64,000 nt of DNA from contig NZ_JAENHO010000008.1 of NCBI RefSeq assembly GCF_016785085.1, positions 434,001 through 498,000 of the forward strand, given 5' to 3'. A program made the position numbers and the translations under genes. How positions within the stretch are numbered: the first letter of the stretch is position 1; every line of letters starts with the position of its first letter. The stretch is from Paractinoplanes lichenicola. Its GTDB lineage: Bacteria; Actinomycetota; Actinomycetes; Mycobacteriales; Micromonosporaceae. Below, piece after piece: positions 23,567 through 31,404 of the stretch. Below the pieces are notes generated by a model. The model made no database searches and was not told the DNA's origin. It was given only the letters and a program-made list of their open reading frames with translations.

Positions 23567-24139
23567 GTGGATCTCGATGGATTCTGGGCGCTGATCGAGC
23601 GCAGCGGGCGCAAGAAAAATCAGGACGAGCGGGCCGACTGGCTGACCGGCGAGCTGGCCAAGCTGCCACCGGCCGAGATCGAGTCGTTCGAGATCCTCTA
23701 TTGCGGCCTGCGTGACCGCGTCGACACGTGGCACATGTGGGGCGCCGCGGCGCTGGTCTGCGACGGCGCGTCCGACGACGGCTTCTGGTATTTCCAGGCG
23801 TGGCTGATCGGGCAGGGCCGCGAGGTCTTCGAGGCAGCCGCGGCCGATCCCGACTCGCTGGCCGATGCGCCGGCCGTCCGCGCGCTGGCCGGGCGCGACA
23901 GCGACGACTGGTCCGAGGACGAGTGGCCCGACTGGGAGCTGCTGGATTACGTCGCCTCCGAGGCGTACGAGGAAGTGACCGACGGCGACGACCTCGACGA
24001 CGCGCTGGAGGCCCGCGGCCTGATCTTCCGGGCCTCGCCCGAGCCGTCCGACCCCCGGTTCGAGCTCGACGATCCGGCCGAGCGCCACCGGCGCTATCCG
24101 CGGTTGAGCGCGCTCTTCGACCCCGTCCCGTCTCTCTGA
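23567..24139 (+). CDS. DUF4240 domain protein
   Basis: 190 aa, GTG start at 23567. It begins MDLDGFWALIERSGRKKNQDER and carries LPPAEIESFEILYCGLRDRVDTW and DDGFWYFQAWLIGQGREVFEAAA, the hallmark of DUF4240 proteins of unknown function that are common in actinobacteria. It is acidic in the C-terminal half. The following VOC gene starts 9 nt after its stop, so they are cotranscribed. Confidence 0.85.
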   Translation: MDLDGFWALIERSGRKKNQDERADWLTGELAKLPPAEIESFEILYCGLRDRVDTWHMWGAAALVCDGASDDGFWYFQAWLIGQGREVFEAAAADPDSLADAPAVRALAGRDSDDWSEDEWPDWELLDYVASEAYEEVTDGDDLDDALEARGLIFRASPEPSDPRFELDDPAERHRRYPRLSALFDPVPSL

Positions 24140-24147
24140 GGATTCTC

Positions 24148-24531
24148 ATGTCGCATCGCAGCCGGCTGTCCACCATCCTGATCGACGTGCCCGCCGAGCA
24201 GACCGCCTCCGCCGTCTCGTTCTGGTCGCAGGCCCTCGGCGTCGACACCCGTCAGCCCCCGGGCGAGCCCCAGTTCACCGGGCTGATCGGGGCGCTGCCG
24301 GGGCTGACGCTGGCGATCCAGTCGATCGACGGCGACGCGCGCTACCACGTCGACTTCGAGACCGACGACGTCGAGGCCGAGACCGCCCGGCTGGTCGCGC
24401 TGGGGGCCGAGCAGATCGACCAGTGGCTCGAGTGCCGCATCTTGCGCATCCCCGGCGGGCAGCTGGCCTGCGTCATCCCGCGGCACAGCGACGACGAGAC
24501 GTTCGCCCGCCTGTCGACCCTCTGGCAGTGA
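24148..24531 (+). CDS. VOC/glyoxalase-fold protein
   Basis: 127 aa. Vicinal oxygen chelate fold: STILIDVPAEQTASAVSFWSQALGV at the N-terminus and YHVDFETDDVEAETARLVALGAEQIDQW in the second half, ending with the RIPGGQLACVIP strand. It could be a glyoxalase-like enzyme or a binding protein; the ligand residues are not clear enough to choose. GAGG precedes the ATG at 24148. Likely cotranscribed with the DUF4240 gene. Confidence 0.85.
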   Translation: MSHRSRLSTILIDVPAEQTASAVSFWSQALGVDTRQPPGEPQFTGLIGALPGLTLAIQSIDGDARYHVDFETDDVEAETARLVALGAEQIDQWLECRILRIPGGQLACVIPRHSDDETFARLSTLWQ

Positions 24532-24551
24532 CGTTTTTTGGCACACGGAAA

Positions 24552-24575
24552 AGGCCCCGCCGATCGGCGGGGCCT
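24552..24575. terminator. Bidirectional terminator, perfect 24-nt palindrome
   Basis: AGGCCCCGCCGATCGGCGGGGCCT fits both convergent genes (VOC gene ending at 24531, FBP gene ending at 24617). In the minus direction the palindrome runs straight into TTTTCC, a typical U-tract. Confidence 0.85.
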
Positions 24576-24616
24576 CGATCTTGTACGGGGCGTCTCGGGG
24601 TCGGGCGGCGGCATCA

Positions 24617-25114
24617 TCAGCCCGCCTTGACCCGGTCGGTGAAGGCGCCCAGGTTGGTCAGCGCGCGGTCGACCCGCTCGTCCAGGGTGAGCGTCTCCTC
24701 GCGGCTGACCAGGCGTGCCTTCGGCTTGCGCTTGCCACGCAGATAGAGCGAGCACGCCAGGTCCGAGCAGATGTACTGCCCGACCGTGTTGCCGTTGCGG
24801 CCCGCCGCGCCGGCCAGCGGCGCCACGAAGAGCGCCACCCCCGACGACGAGTGCTCGGTCAGGCAGACCTGGCACATGCTCGACCGGAGCGCGCTCGCCT
24901 TGCCCGGCTCGGGGCGGCGCAGCACGATGCCGGTCGGACCGTCCGGGCCCGGCACGACCAGCAGCGCCCGCAACGGCGCGGCCGGGTCGGTCCAGCCCAG
25001 AAAGTCGAGGTCGGGCCAGGGCACGGGCCCGGTCGGCAGCTTGATCCGCCCGGCCTCGCCCTTGCTGCAGTTGACGAAGGAGCCCCGGATCTCCTTCTCA
25101 TCGAGTGGTTCCAT
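24617..25114 (-). CDS. FBP-domain zinc-finger protein (FusB/EF-G-binding-like C-terminal domain)
   Basis: 165 aa from the ATG at 25114; the longer open frame upstream has no coding character. It begins MEPLDEKEIRGSFVNCSKGE and contains RSSMCQVCLTEHSSSGVALF and GQYICSDLACSLYLRGKR. The four cysteines form the treble-clef zinc finger of the FBP/FusB family, whose staphylococcal members bind elongation factor G and protect it from fusidic acid. Actinobacterial copies are annotated FBP domain proteins; a role at the ribosome is possible but not shown here. Confidence 0.87.
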   Translation of the reverse strand: MEPLDEKEIRGSFVNCSKGEAGRIKLPTGPVPWPDLDFLGWTDPAAPLRALLVVPGPDGPTGIVLRRPEPGKASALRSSMCQVCLTEHSSSGVALFVAPLAGAAGRNGNTVGQYICSDLACSLYLRGKRKPKARLVSREETLTLDERVDRALTNLGAFTDRVKAG

Positions 25115-25124
25115 GGTCGCGAAG

Positions 25125-25649
25125 CTAACCGACCCCGCGGCCATGGTCATCCGCTTTTCGCCGCAGGTGATAGACGATGCCCTCGAAGTCGGGCTCGGGA
25201 TCATCGGGCGTGAACCCGGCTGCGGTCGCGCACCGCACGCTCGCGACGTTCTCCGGCTCGATGCCGACCGCGAAGATCGCGACGTCGGCCGTCTCGGGCG
25301 CGGTGACGACGGCCAGCAGCGCCGACCGGCCGTAACCCTGCCGCTGCCGGCCCGGGTCGACGACGTAGGCGAGCCCCATCGAGCGCCCCGGCTCCCGATA
25401 CCACCGGTCGTAGACGTCGCCGCCGATGTGCGCGACGGGCACGCCGTCCTCGTCGAGCACGACCCACGAGTGCACGCGGAGCACGATCCGGCCGCGGAAC
25501 TCCTCGCCGATCCCGTGCCCGGCGATGCGGAACTCGCGGGCCGGCCAGTCGGGCCCGCCCAGCCACCGCTGCACGTCGGCGTCGGTGAACCACACCTGCA
25601 CGGCCGGCAGCAGATCCTCCGTGAACGGCACGAGCGTGACGTCTCTCAT
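25125..25649 (-). CDS. GNAT acetyltransferase
   Basis: 174 aa from ATG 25649 (MRDVTLVPFTEDLLPAVQVW). Acetyltransferase features: VVLDEDGVPVAHIGGDVYD, the acetyl-CoA loop VVDPGRQRQGYGRSALLAVV, and GIEPENVASVRCATAAGFTPD. GGGAG lies about 11 nt upstream. The substrate is unknown. It ends 10 nt upstream of the FBP gene start and may form an operon with it. Confidence 0.87.
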   Translation of the reverse strand: MRDVTLVPFTEDLLPAVQVWFTDADVQRWLGGPDWPAREFRIAGHGIGEEFRGRIVLRVHSWVVLDEDGVPVAHIGGDVYDRWYREPGRSMGLAYVVDPGRQRQGYGRSALLAVVTAPETADVAIFAVGIEPENVASVRCATAAGFTPDDPEPDFEGIVYHLRRKADDHGRGVG

Positions 25650-25724
25650 GCCCTCATGCTCCCGCGCGGGTAGCGTGACTGTCGTGCTGGTTTCGTCGCC
25701 ACGACCCGGGTCGTGCCCGCCCGC

Positions 25725-26225
25725 ATGAGCGGCTACGCGTTCACCGAGGCCGGTCCGCTGCGGCGGCTCGTGCGCCTGGCCGTGACCAGCCGCCCGCTGG
25801 CCTGGCTGTCGGTGCGCTACCTGGCGCCGATCGACCGGCTGGCGCTGCGGGCCACGGGCGGCCGCGGCACATTCTCGGGCTGGGTCTCGGGCCTGCCGGT
25901 GGTGCAGCTGACCACCACCGGAGCCCGCACCGGTCAACGCCGCACCACCCCGGTGCTGGGCGTCCCCGACGGCGACGGCCTGGTCGTGATCGCGGCCAAC
26001 TTCGGCGAGACCCGCCACCCGGCCTGGTATCACAATCTGCGCGCCCACCCGCAGGCCACGGTCACCCACGGTGCGACCAGGCGCGACTTCACCGCCGTGG
26101 AGCTGGAGGGCGAGGACCGTGACCGCCGTTTCGCCGCGGCCGTCCGGATGAACCCGGGCTGGCTGCGCTTCCGCTCCCGGGCCGGCGCCCGCCAGATCCC
26201 CGTCCTGCGCCTGACACCCGCCTGA
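25725..26225 (+). CDS. Deazaflavin (F420)-dependent nitroreductase family protein
   Basis: 166 aa from ATG 25725 (an in-frame GTG at 25713 is an alternative; neither has a clear ribosome-binding site). It belongs to the DDN family: VVQLTTTGARTGQRRTTPVLGV, VVIAANFGETRHPAWYHNLRAHPQATV and FTAVELEGEDRDRRF. These are the split-barrel elements that hold F420 in mycobacterial Ddn. Family members reduce quinones or nitro-compounds with F420H2. F420 use is inferred from family membership. Confidence 0.9.
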   Translation: MSGYAFTEAGPLRRLVRLAVTSRPLAWLSVRYLAPIDRLALRATGGRGTFSGWVSGLPVVQLTTTGARTGQRRTTPVLGVPDGDGLVVIAANFGETRHPAWYHNLRAHPQATVTHGATRRDFTAVELEGEDRDRRFAAAVRMNPGWLRFRSRAGARQIPVLRLTPA

Positions 26226-26262
26226 CGCCCATCGGGACGCCCGCCTGACGTGCGCCTGATCT

Positions 26263-27216
26263 TCAGAGTCGTCCGCCCACCCATTCGAGGTCGGGGGTGA
26301 CGCAGACGAGCTCGTCGAGCAGGCGGGTGGCCTCGGCCGTCGTCGGCGGCTCGAACGGCTCGAGGCCGACCATGTCCGCGGGGTGCTCGGGGATCCACAG
26401 CCAGGTGCCGTCCGGGCGTTGTCTCTGCAGCTGCGTGGGGTCCGACGGTTTCGCGGTGCCGGCCACGATGCGCAGGACCTGGGTGAACCGGGGGGCCGCG
26501 TACGTGAGCTCCTGGCGCCAGCCGCCGCCGGCCAGGGGGATCAGCCGCGCCGACGTCGAGCCGCGGAAGCGGTCGGGGATCCACGGGGAGCGGATCCACA
26601 CCGGAATCGTCGCCCTGGTCGGGCGGACCGAGCGGGCCATCCGCAGGGCGACCTCGGTGCTGCCGGGCAGGCCGTACACGGTCACGATCATGGTCGGGCC
26701 GCCCTTCGGGGTCCACTCGACGAACGACGAGTCGGTCACCACGAGCCGGCCGGTGACGTCACCGATCGTGACGGGAGTGCCCGCGTTGTCCTCGCTGCGC
26801 TCGCCGACGGCCAGGGTCACGCCCTTGGCGACGGTGTAGTCCGTGGGGTAGGTCAGGCCGTCCAGCAGCCACGTGCGGGTGCCGCCGTCCGTGGTGGCCT
26901 CCCGATACTGCTCGCCCACGCCGGCGGGCAACCAGCCGAGGGCGTAGCGCAGGGGAGCGGTGGCCGCGGGCTTGGGCGGCGGGGCACTCGCCGTCACGGC
27001 GTCGATCGGCGCGGTCTCCGGCGGGGAGCCGCCACGCAGGAAGTGGACGAACGGCACGGTCAGGGCGGTCGCCCCCAGCGCCCCGGCCCCGGCCAGCACG
27101 GCGCGGCGCTGCCGATGCGACCGGGAACGGGCTTGCAGCCGGGCCCGGATGCGCTCGGGTGGTGGCGCCGCGGAGGCGATCTTCTCGTACGCGGCCTGAA
27201 TCAACTCGTCAGTCAT
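26263..27216 (-). CDS. Membrane-anchored protein encoded with a SigE-family sigma factor
   Basis: 317 aa. The N-terminal cytoplasmic segment of about 35 residues (MTDELIQAAYEKIASAAPPP, then ERIRARLQARSRSHRQRR) is followed by one membrane helix (AVLAGAGALGATALTVPFVHFL) and an extracytoplasmic beta-rich domain (YALGWLPAGVGEQYRE, TIGDVTGRLVVTDSSFVEWTPKGG). It has no zinc-binding anti-sigma motif. Position and topology, with an 8-nt overlap after the sigma gene, suggest an anti-sigma or sigma-partner role, as for similar pairs in Micromonosporaceae. This is inference. Confidence 0.75.
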   Translation of the reverse strand: MTDELIQAAYEKIASAAPPPERIRARLQARSRSHRQRRAVLAGAGALGATALTVPFVHFLRGGSPPETAPIDAVTASAPPPKPAATAPLRYALGWLPAGVGEQYREATTDGGTRTWLLDGLTYPTDYTVAKGVTLAVGERSEDNAGTPVTIGDVTGRLVVTDSSFVEWTPKGGPTMIVTVYGLPGSTEVALRMARSVRPTRATIPVWIRSPWIPDRFRGSTSARLIPLAGGGWRQELTYAAPRFTQVLRIVAGTAKPSDPTQLQRQRPDGTWLWIPEHPADMVGLEPFEPPTTAEATRLLDELVCVTPDLEWVGGRL

Positions 27217-27718
27217 GGAGTCCTCCCAGCGGGACGATGGGCGCGGGAAATTGTTTGCGGAGAGTGGCCAGCGCCCGCGAGGCGTGACTGCGCACGGTGA
27301 CCGGGCGGCAGCCCATCTGGTCGGCGATCTCGTCGTCGGACAGCCCTTCGTAGAACCGGAGGGCCACGACGATGCGCTGTTTCAGCGGCAGCCCGGCGAT
27401 CCGGCGGATCATCGCGTCGCGCTCGTCGAGCCGGGCCACCGGGTCGTCGGCGGCCGGGCCGGCCGCCTCGAGCGCGGCCAGCGACATCGGCACGACCCGG
27501 GCCGCCCGGCGCCGCCGCCACGAGGCCAGCTCGTTGATGATCATCCGTTTCAGATAGGCCTCGGGCACGTCGGCGCGGGCGATACGGTCCCACCGCGGCT
27601 GCGCGCGGGCCAGCACCTCCTGCACGATGTCCTCGCCCAGGTGTGGATCGCAGGCGAGAACGGTCGCGTAGCGCAGCAGCGCCGCCAGCCGGGCGGAGAG
27701 AAACTCCTCGAACGTCAC
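27209..27718 (-). CDS. SigE-family RNA polymerase sigma factor (ECF)
   Basis: 169 aa from GTG 27718, preceded by AAAGGGGG at good spacing; a longer open frame from 27757 adds basic residues without support. Region 2 is FEEFLSARLAALLRYATVLA, then CDPHLGEDIVQEVLARAQPRW, YLKRMIINELASWRRRR. Region 4 is RRIAGLPLKQRIVVALRFYEGLSDDEIADQMGCRPVTVRSHASRAL. It matches the actinobacterial SigE family of ECF sigma factors (named after SigE but distinct from E. coli sigma E). It is first in a two-gene operon with the membrane protein at 26263-27216. Confidence 0.92.
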   Translation of the reverse strand: MTFEEFLSARLAALLRYATVLACDPHLGEDIVQEVLARAQPRWDRIARADVPEAYLKRMIINELASWRRRRAARVVPMSLAALEAAGPAADDPVARLDERDAMIRRIAGLPLKQRIVVALRFYEGLSDDEIADQMGCRPVTVRSHASRALATLRKQFPAPIVPLGGLHD

Positions 27719-27788
27719 GAGCCGACCCCCTTTCCGCCCCTTGTGACGCCCCCTCACCCCGGATTTGTTGCGGCCGCCGCCCGGATTT

Positions 27789-28550
27789 CTAAAGTCGCGC
27801 CACCTGCTCCGGGGACAGCCGCACCGACTCGGCGGCCACGTTCTCGGCCAGGTGGGCGAGCGAGGCGGTGCCCGGGATCGGCAGCACGACCGGCGACCGG
27901 GCCAGCAGCCACGCGAGCGCTACCTGGGCCGGGGTCGCACCGACCTCCGCGGCGACCTCGGCCACCGCGCCGCCGTCGTGGGCGAGCGGCCGCCACGGCA
28001 TGAACAGGATCCCCGCCTCCTCGCAGGCCCGGAGCACTGGCTCATGCGTACGGTCAATAAGGTTGTAGCGGTTTTGCACGCTCGCAATGCCGGTGATCGA
28101 ACGCGCGGCCGCCAGCTCGTCGACCGAGACCTCGGAGAGCCCCAGCCGCTCGGCCTTGCCCTCGGTGACCAGCTCGGCCAGGGTGCCGACCTGATCGGCC
28201 AGGGGCACCTCGGGGTCGATCCGGTGCAGCTGCAGCAGCGCGATCCGCTCGACCCGCAGCCGTCGCAGGCAGCCGTCCACCTGCCGCCGCAACGACTCCG
28301 GCCGGCCGTCGAGCCGCCAGTCGCTCAGCTGCCCCGACCCGCTCACGCCCACCTTCGTCGTGACAAGCGTTTCCCCGTACGGGTGGAGGGCCGCGGCCAC
28401 AAGCTCCTCGTTGGCGCCCCCGCCGTACAGGTAAGCCGTGTCGATCAACGGCACGCCCAGCTCGACGGCCCGCCGCAGCACGGCCGCCGACGATTCCCGC
28501 TGCTCCGCCCCTGTCGGCAGCTGCATCGCCCCGAACCCGATCCGTCCCAT
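27789..28550 (-). CDS. Aldo/keto reductase
   Basis: 253 aa from ATG 28550. MGRIGFGAMQLPTGAEQRES; the catalytic tetrad is recognisable: Asp/Tyr in LIDTAYLYGGGANEEL, Lys in ETLVTTKVGV, His in IALLQLHRIDPEVPL. The NADPH-binding end SPVVLPIPGTASLAHLAENVAA is typical. It is shorter than many family members but complete as a barrel. It reduces carbonyls with NADPH; the substrate is unknown. It is divergent from the 474-aa gene, with only 11 nt between the starts. Confidence 0.9.
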   Translation of the reverse strand: MGRIGFGAMQLPTGAEQRESSAAVLRRAVELGVPLIDTAYLYGGGANEELVAAALHPYGETLVTTKVGVSGSGQLSDWRLDGRPESLRRQVDGCLRRLRVERIALLQLHRIDPEVPLADQVGTLAELVTEGKAERLGLSEVSVDELAAARSITGIASVQNRYNLIDRTHEPVLRACEEAGILFMPWRPLAHDGGAVAEVAAEVGATPAQVALAWLLARSPVVLPIPGTASLAHLAENVAAESVRLSPEQVARL

Positions 28551-28561
28551 ACCCTGCCCCC

Positions 28562-29986
28562 GTGACCTTGAAGGTGCCCGCGATCGGCGATGTCGCGGTG
28601 ATGCGACTCCCCGGCGGAGGATACGGCGCGTGCCAAGTCGCCGCGGCCGGTCCGATCCTCTGCGCCCTGGCTTGGCACTCGCCCGAACCGCCCACACTGG
28701 AGCAACTGGCGACGGCCGGGCCGCTGCGGCTGGATCACCACGCCAACCCGGGCGAGCTCGCGCTGATCTCGGTCGTCGCGACAGAACCGCCACCACCCGG
28801 CTGGCAGTGGATCGGGCGGTTGCCGGTGCCCGGCGGCGTCCCCGAGAGCACGGACCGGAACTCGGGCTGGTGGTATCTGGCGCACGAGGTCGCGGCCCAG
28901 CGGCGCTGGGATCACGAGCTTCCGGCCGAGGCCAAACAGGCGTACGCGCGGGCGGCCACCCGCGGCCGGGTCGAGGTCGACTTCGGCGACCGGCCGCAGC
29001 ACCTGCTCGCCGGCCGCACCCGGCTCGACCTGACCGGCTCCGGCGAGATCGACGCGCCCGCCGACGGCCCGGTGCGCTGGGCCGGCCTCGACGACCTGCC
29101 GCGCTGCACGTCGCTCGTCTGGGACGGCCCCGATCGCGGGCTGGGCGCCGCGCTGGCCGCTCACCCCATCGTCGACGACCTGACCTGGACCGACGCCACC
29201 GGCGAAGCCGACCTGAGCGGCAGCGGGCTGACCAGCCTGGCCATCAACGGCCACGTCGAGCTGCTCCGCCTGCCCCGCGGTCTAACGGATCTGCACCTGA
29301 TGGCCGGCGCCCGCATCGAGACGGTCGACCACCGCGGCCGCCTGACCGTCACCGTCAGCGACGCCGCACCCCTGCCGGCCGGACTCGACCAGGTCGACGA
29401 ACTGCGACTCAGCGGTGGCGGCACCATCAGCGCGGCCGCCCTGCCCGACGTGGAATCCTTGTGGCTCGACTTCAACGGCCCACCCGGTCGCCTCGACGAC
29501 GCCGGCGCGCTCGGTCACCTGCCCCGCTTGTCCCGGCTCATGCTCACCGACGCGTACGGCCTCGACGCGGACACGCTGCCCGAGCTGCCCGCGCTGGCCT
29601 GGCTGACGATCCACGGCCTGCGCCGCACGACGGCGGCCGCCCTCAGGGCCCGCTACCGGCGTACGGCCGTACGGGTCTTGATCGGCGGCGCCAAGAACGA
29701 CACGTGGCTGGCCGCCAACCTGACCAACCCGTTCCGCGACTGGCTCGACGTCGACGTACGCGAGGGAAAGGCCGCTTGCAAGGCCTACGCGTCCGCCGTA
29801 CGAGCAATCGACCGCCACGACGACGCCTCACTCGCCCTGCGGACCCTGATCGACCAGCTCAACCGCCTCGACCTCGACACGATCCAGCGCGAGGAGGCGG
29901 GCGACGCTTTTGTGGCTTTGGCCGCCCGCGCCGGCATCCCCCCAGCCACGGCCGACACGTGGTTCGACGCCTGGCGCAACTTCTGA
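28562..29986 (+). CDS. Hypothetical protein with leucine-rich beta-strand repeats, 474 aa
   Basis: GTG at 28562. I do not recognise the full-length family. The N-terminal 60 residues (VPAIGDVAVMRLPGGGYGACQV) resemble small beta-barrel modules found in immunity-like proteins (Imm26 type); this is a weak similarity by eye. The middle (about residues 180-370) has recurrent LTSLAINGHVELLRLP, LDQVDELRLSGGGT and LPDVESLWLDFNG stretches, which resemble irregular leucine-rich repeats. The C-terminal 90 residues are helical (ALRTLIDQLNRLDLDTIQRE) and may be a separate domain. No signal peptide. The 3' end overlaps a small antisense ORF by 128 nt. Confidence 0.8.
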   Translation: MTLKVPAIGDVAVMRLPGGGYGACQVAAAGPILCALAWHSPEPPTLEQLATAGPLRLDHHANPGELALISVVATEPPPPGWQWIGRLPVPGGVPESTDRNSGWWYLAHEVAAQRRWDHELPAEAKQAYARAATRGRVEVDFGDRPQHLLAGRTRLDLTGSGEIDAPADGPVRWAGLDDLPRCTSLVWDGPDRGLGAALAAHPIVDDLTWTDATGEADLSGSGLTSLAINGHVELLRLPRGLTDLHLMAGARIETVDHRGRLTVTVSDAAPLPAGLDQVDELRLSGGGTISAAALPDVESLWLDFNGPPGRLDDAGALGHLPRLSRLMLTDAYGLDADTLPELPALAWLTIHGLRRTTAAALRARYRRTAVRVLIGGAKNDTWLAANLTNPFRDWLDVDVREGKAACKAYASAVRAIDRHDDASLALRTLIDQLNRLDLDTIQREEAGDAFVALAARAGIPPATADTWFDAWRNF

Positions 29987-30215
29987 CAGATGACGCGCGC
30001 CGGGCCCGCAGTGTCGTTTTCTCATGCCGGCGCAGGTCCCACAGCGGCAGCGGCGAATCCTCGAGCGGCTGCAGCACCAGGATTTCGGCGTCGTCCAGCC
30101 AGTCGTCGGCCGTGGCCCCCACCACCACCCCGGACTCGATCTTGGTCGCCGTATAGCCCACCCTCCCGGGGGCCTCCATCCCGGGAGAAGTGTCCCAGAA
30201 ATCGCTGATCTTCAT
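29859..30215 (-). CDS. Small ORF whose 3' part runs antisense into the neighbour; probably 3'-truncated gene
   Basis: 118 aa. The first 70 codons (30215 to about 30000) look genuinely coding: MKISDFWDTSPGMEAPGRVG, then YTATKIESGVVVGATADDWL, with strong third-position G/C and a sensible protein composition ending around PLPLWDLRRHEKT. Beyond that the frame is Arg/Ser/Pro-rich and lies antisense to the end of the 474-aa gene, as a shadow frame does. I therefore read it as a small gene that lost its original end by deletion or frameshift. Function unknown. Confidence 0.45.
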   Translation of the reverse strand: MKISDFWDTSPGMEAPGRVGYTATKIESGVVVGATADDWLDDAEILVLQPLEDSPLPLWDLRRHEKTTLRARRASSVRSCARRRTTCRPWLGGCRRGRPKPQKRRPPPRAGSCRGRGG

Positions 30216-30269
30216 GTGCGGCCGGTGATCGAACTGTGGACAACACTCGATTGTGGATAACCACCGGGG

Positions 30270-31298
30270 TCAGGGGCGGCACTGGGCCATTCGTGAGCGT
30301 GAATACCCCGTGTAGGGGGCGCCCAGGTCGGCCGCGGTGGCGAAGACTTCGTAGGCCTCGTCGGGGCGTCGCTGCCGTAGCAGGTGGTCGGCGAGGGTGA
30401 CGTGGGTCTGTGGGTCGTCGGGGTCGAGTTCGACCGCGCGGCGGTAGTGGTCCTCGGCCGTGGCGGGGTCACGTGCCGCGCGGCCGCGGGTTTGGTGAAG
30501 CACCCGGAGGTTCTCTACGGCGATCAGGCGGTCGGCGGTCCGGAGGGCGATCAGGGCCAGGCGTTCGGCCTCGTCCAGCATGGTGGCCACGGCCAGGTGG
30601 TCGTTGCGGTAGTACGGCAGGAAGCAGATCGCCCGCCACGCTGCGCTGGCCAGCAGCGGGCTCGGGGAACCGTCGTCGAGCAGGCGCATCGCGAGGATGG
30701 CCCAGGGGGCGATGTCGTCCGGGGTCCGGTCGTTGCGGCCGTGATGGGCGGCCAGGTTGACCGCGGCGCTGATCCGTTCCTCGAGCTGGGCGTGGGGATC
30801 ACGAGCGACCTGCGCGTACGTCTCGTACATGTCGAGCGGGACCGGGAAGTCGTCCTCGCCGCGGGCCTTGAGGGCGGCCATGTGCCGGAGCCGGGTGAGC
30901 GTTCGCCATGCGGCGTCGTCGGACGTCGAGCTGGGCCGGGGTGGGGCGAGCCGGAGAATCACGCCCCAGAGGCCGAGCTTGTGGAGCACCCGGGTCACTC
31001 GCAGGCGGTCGGGCAGATCGAGCGAGTCCCAGTCTTCGATCAGCTCGCACAGCCGGGTCCACTCGGGGGACCGCTGGGCCGGTGGCAGGCTCCGGGGGTC
31101 GTCGATCATCGGCCGGTCGGGTGTGTCCAATGAGATGGCGTAGCGCAGGCCGCTCGGCGTGACGGTCTGGCAGACGGGGATCGGGTCTCCCCGGGCGAGG
31201 CAGCGACCCATCAGACCGACGATTCGCGCGTGCACCGGTCCGCGATCGCTGCGCAGGTCGAAGTAGGCGGCGAGCATCTCGCCCGTGCGCGGGCTCAT
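30270..31298 (-). CDS. TPR-like helical protein at the end of the fxs locus
   Basis: 342 aa, soluble, almost all helical. At the C-terminus ATAEDHYRRAVELDPDDPQTHVTLADHLLRQRRPDEAYEVFATAAD is one clear tetratricopeptide pair; earlier helices (about residues 190-270) are weaker repeats (AAWRAICFLPYYRNDHLAVATML). The N-terminal 110 residues are not recognised. It follows the MFS gene by 106 nt on the same strand, so it is plausibly the last gene of the FxsA/FxsB unit, perhaps a scaffold or regulator. That link is inferred from position. Confidence 0.75.
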   Translation of the reverse strand: MSPRTGEMLAAYFDLRSDRGPVHARIVGLMGRCLARGDPIPVCQTVTPSGLRYAISLDTPDRPMIDDPRSLPPAQRSPEWTRLCELIEDWDSLDLPDRLRVTRVLHKLGLWGVILRLAPPRPSSTSDDAAWRTLTRLRHMAALKARGEDDFPVPLDMYETYAQVARDPHAQLEERISAAVNLAAHHGRNDRTPDDIAPWAILAMRLLDDGSPSPLLASAAWRAICFLPYYRNDHLAVATMLDEAERLALIALRTADRLIAVENLRVLHQTRGRAARDPATAEDHYRRAVELDPDDPQTHVTLADHLLRQRRPDEAYEVFATAADLGAPYTGYSRSRMAQCRP

Positions 31299-31404
31299 CG
31301 CCGCACCGAGCGCCGCGGCGGGGGGAACGCGGACGTGGGGAGTGGGAACGCGGGCGCGGGAGGAAGGAGCGCGGGCGCGGGAGGCGGGTAGGGAGCAGGG
31401 GGTG

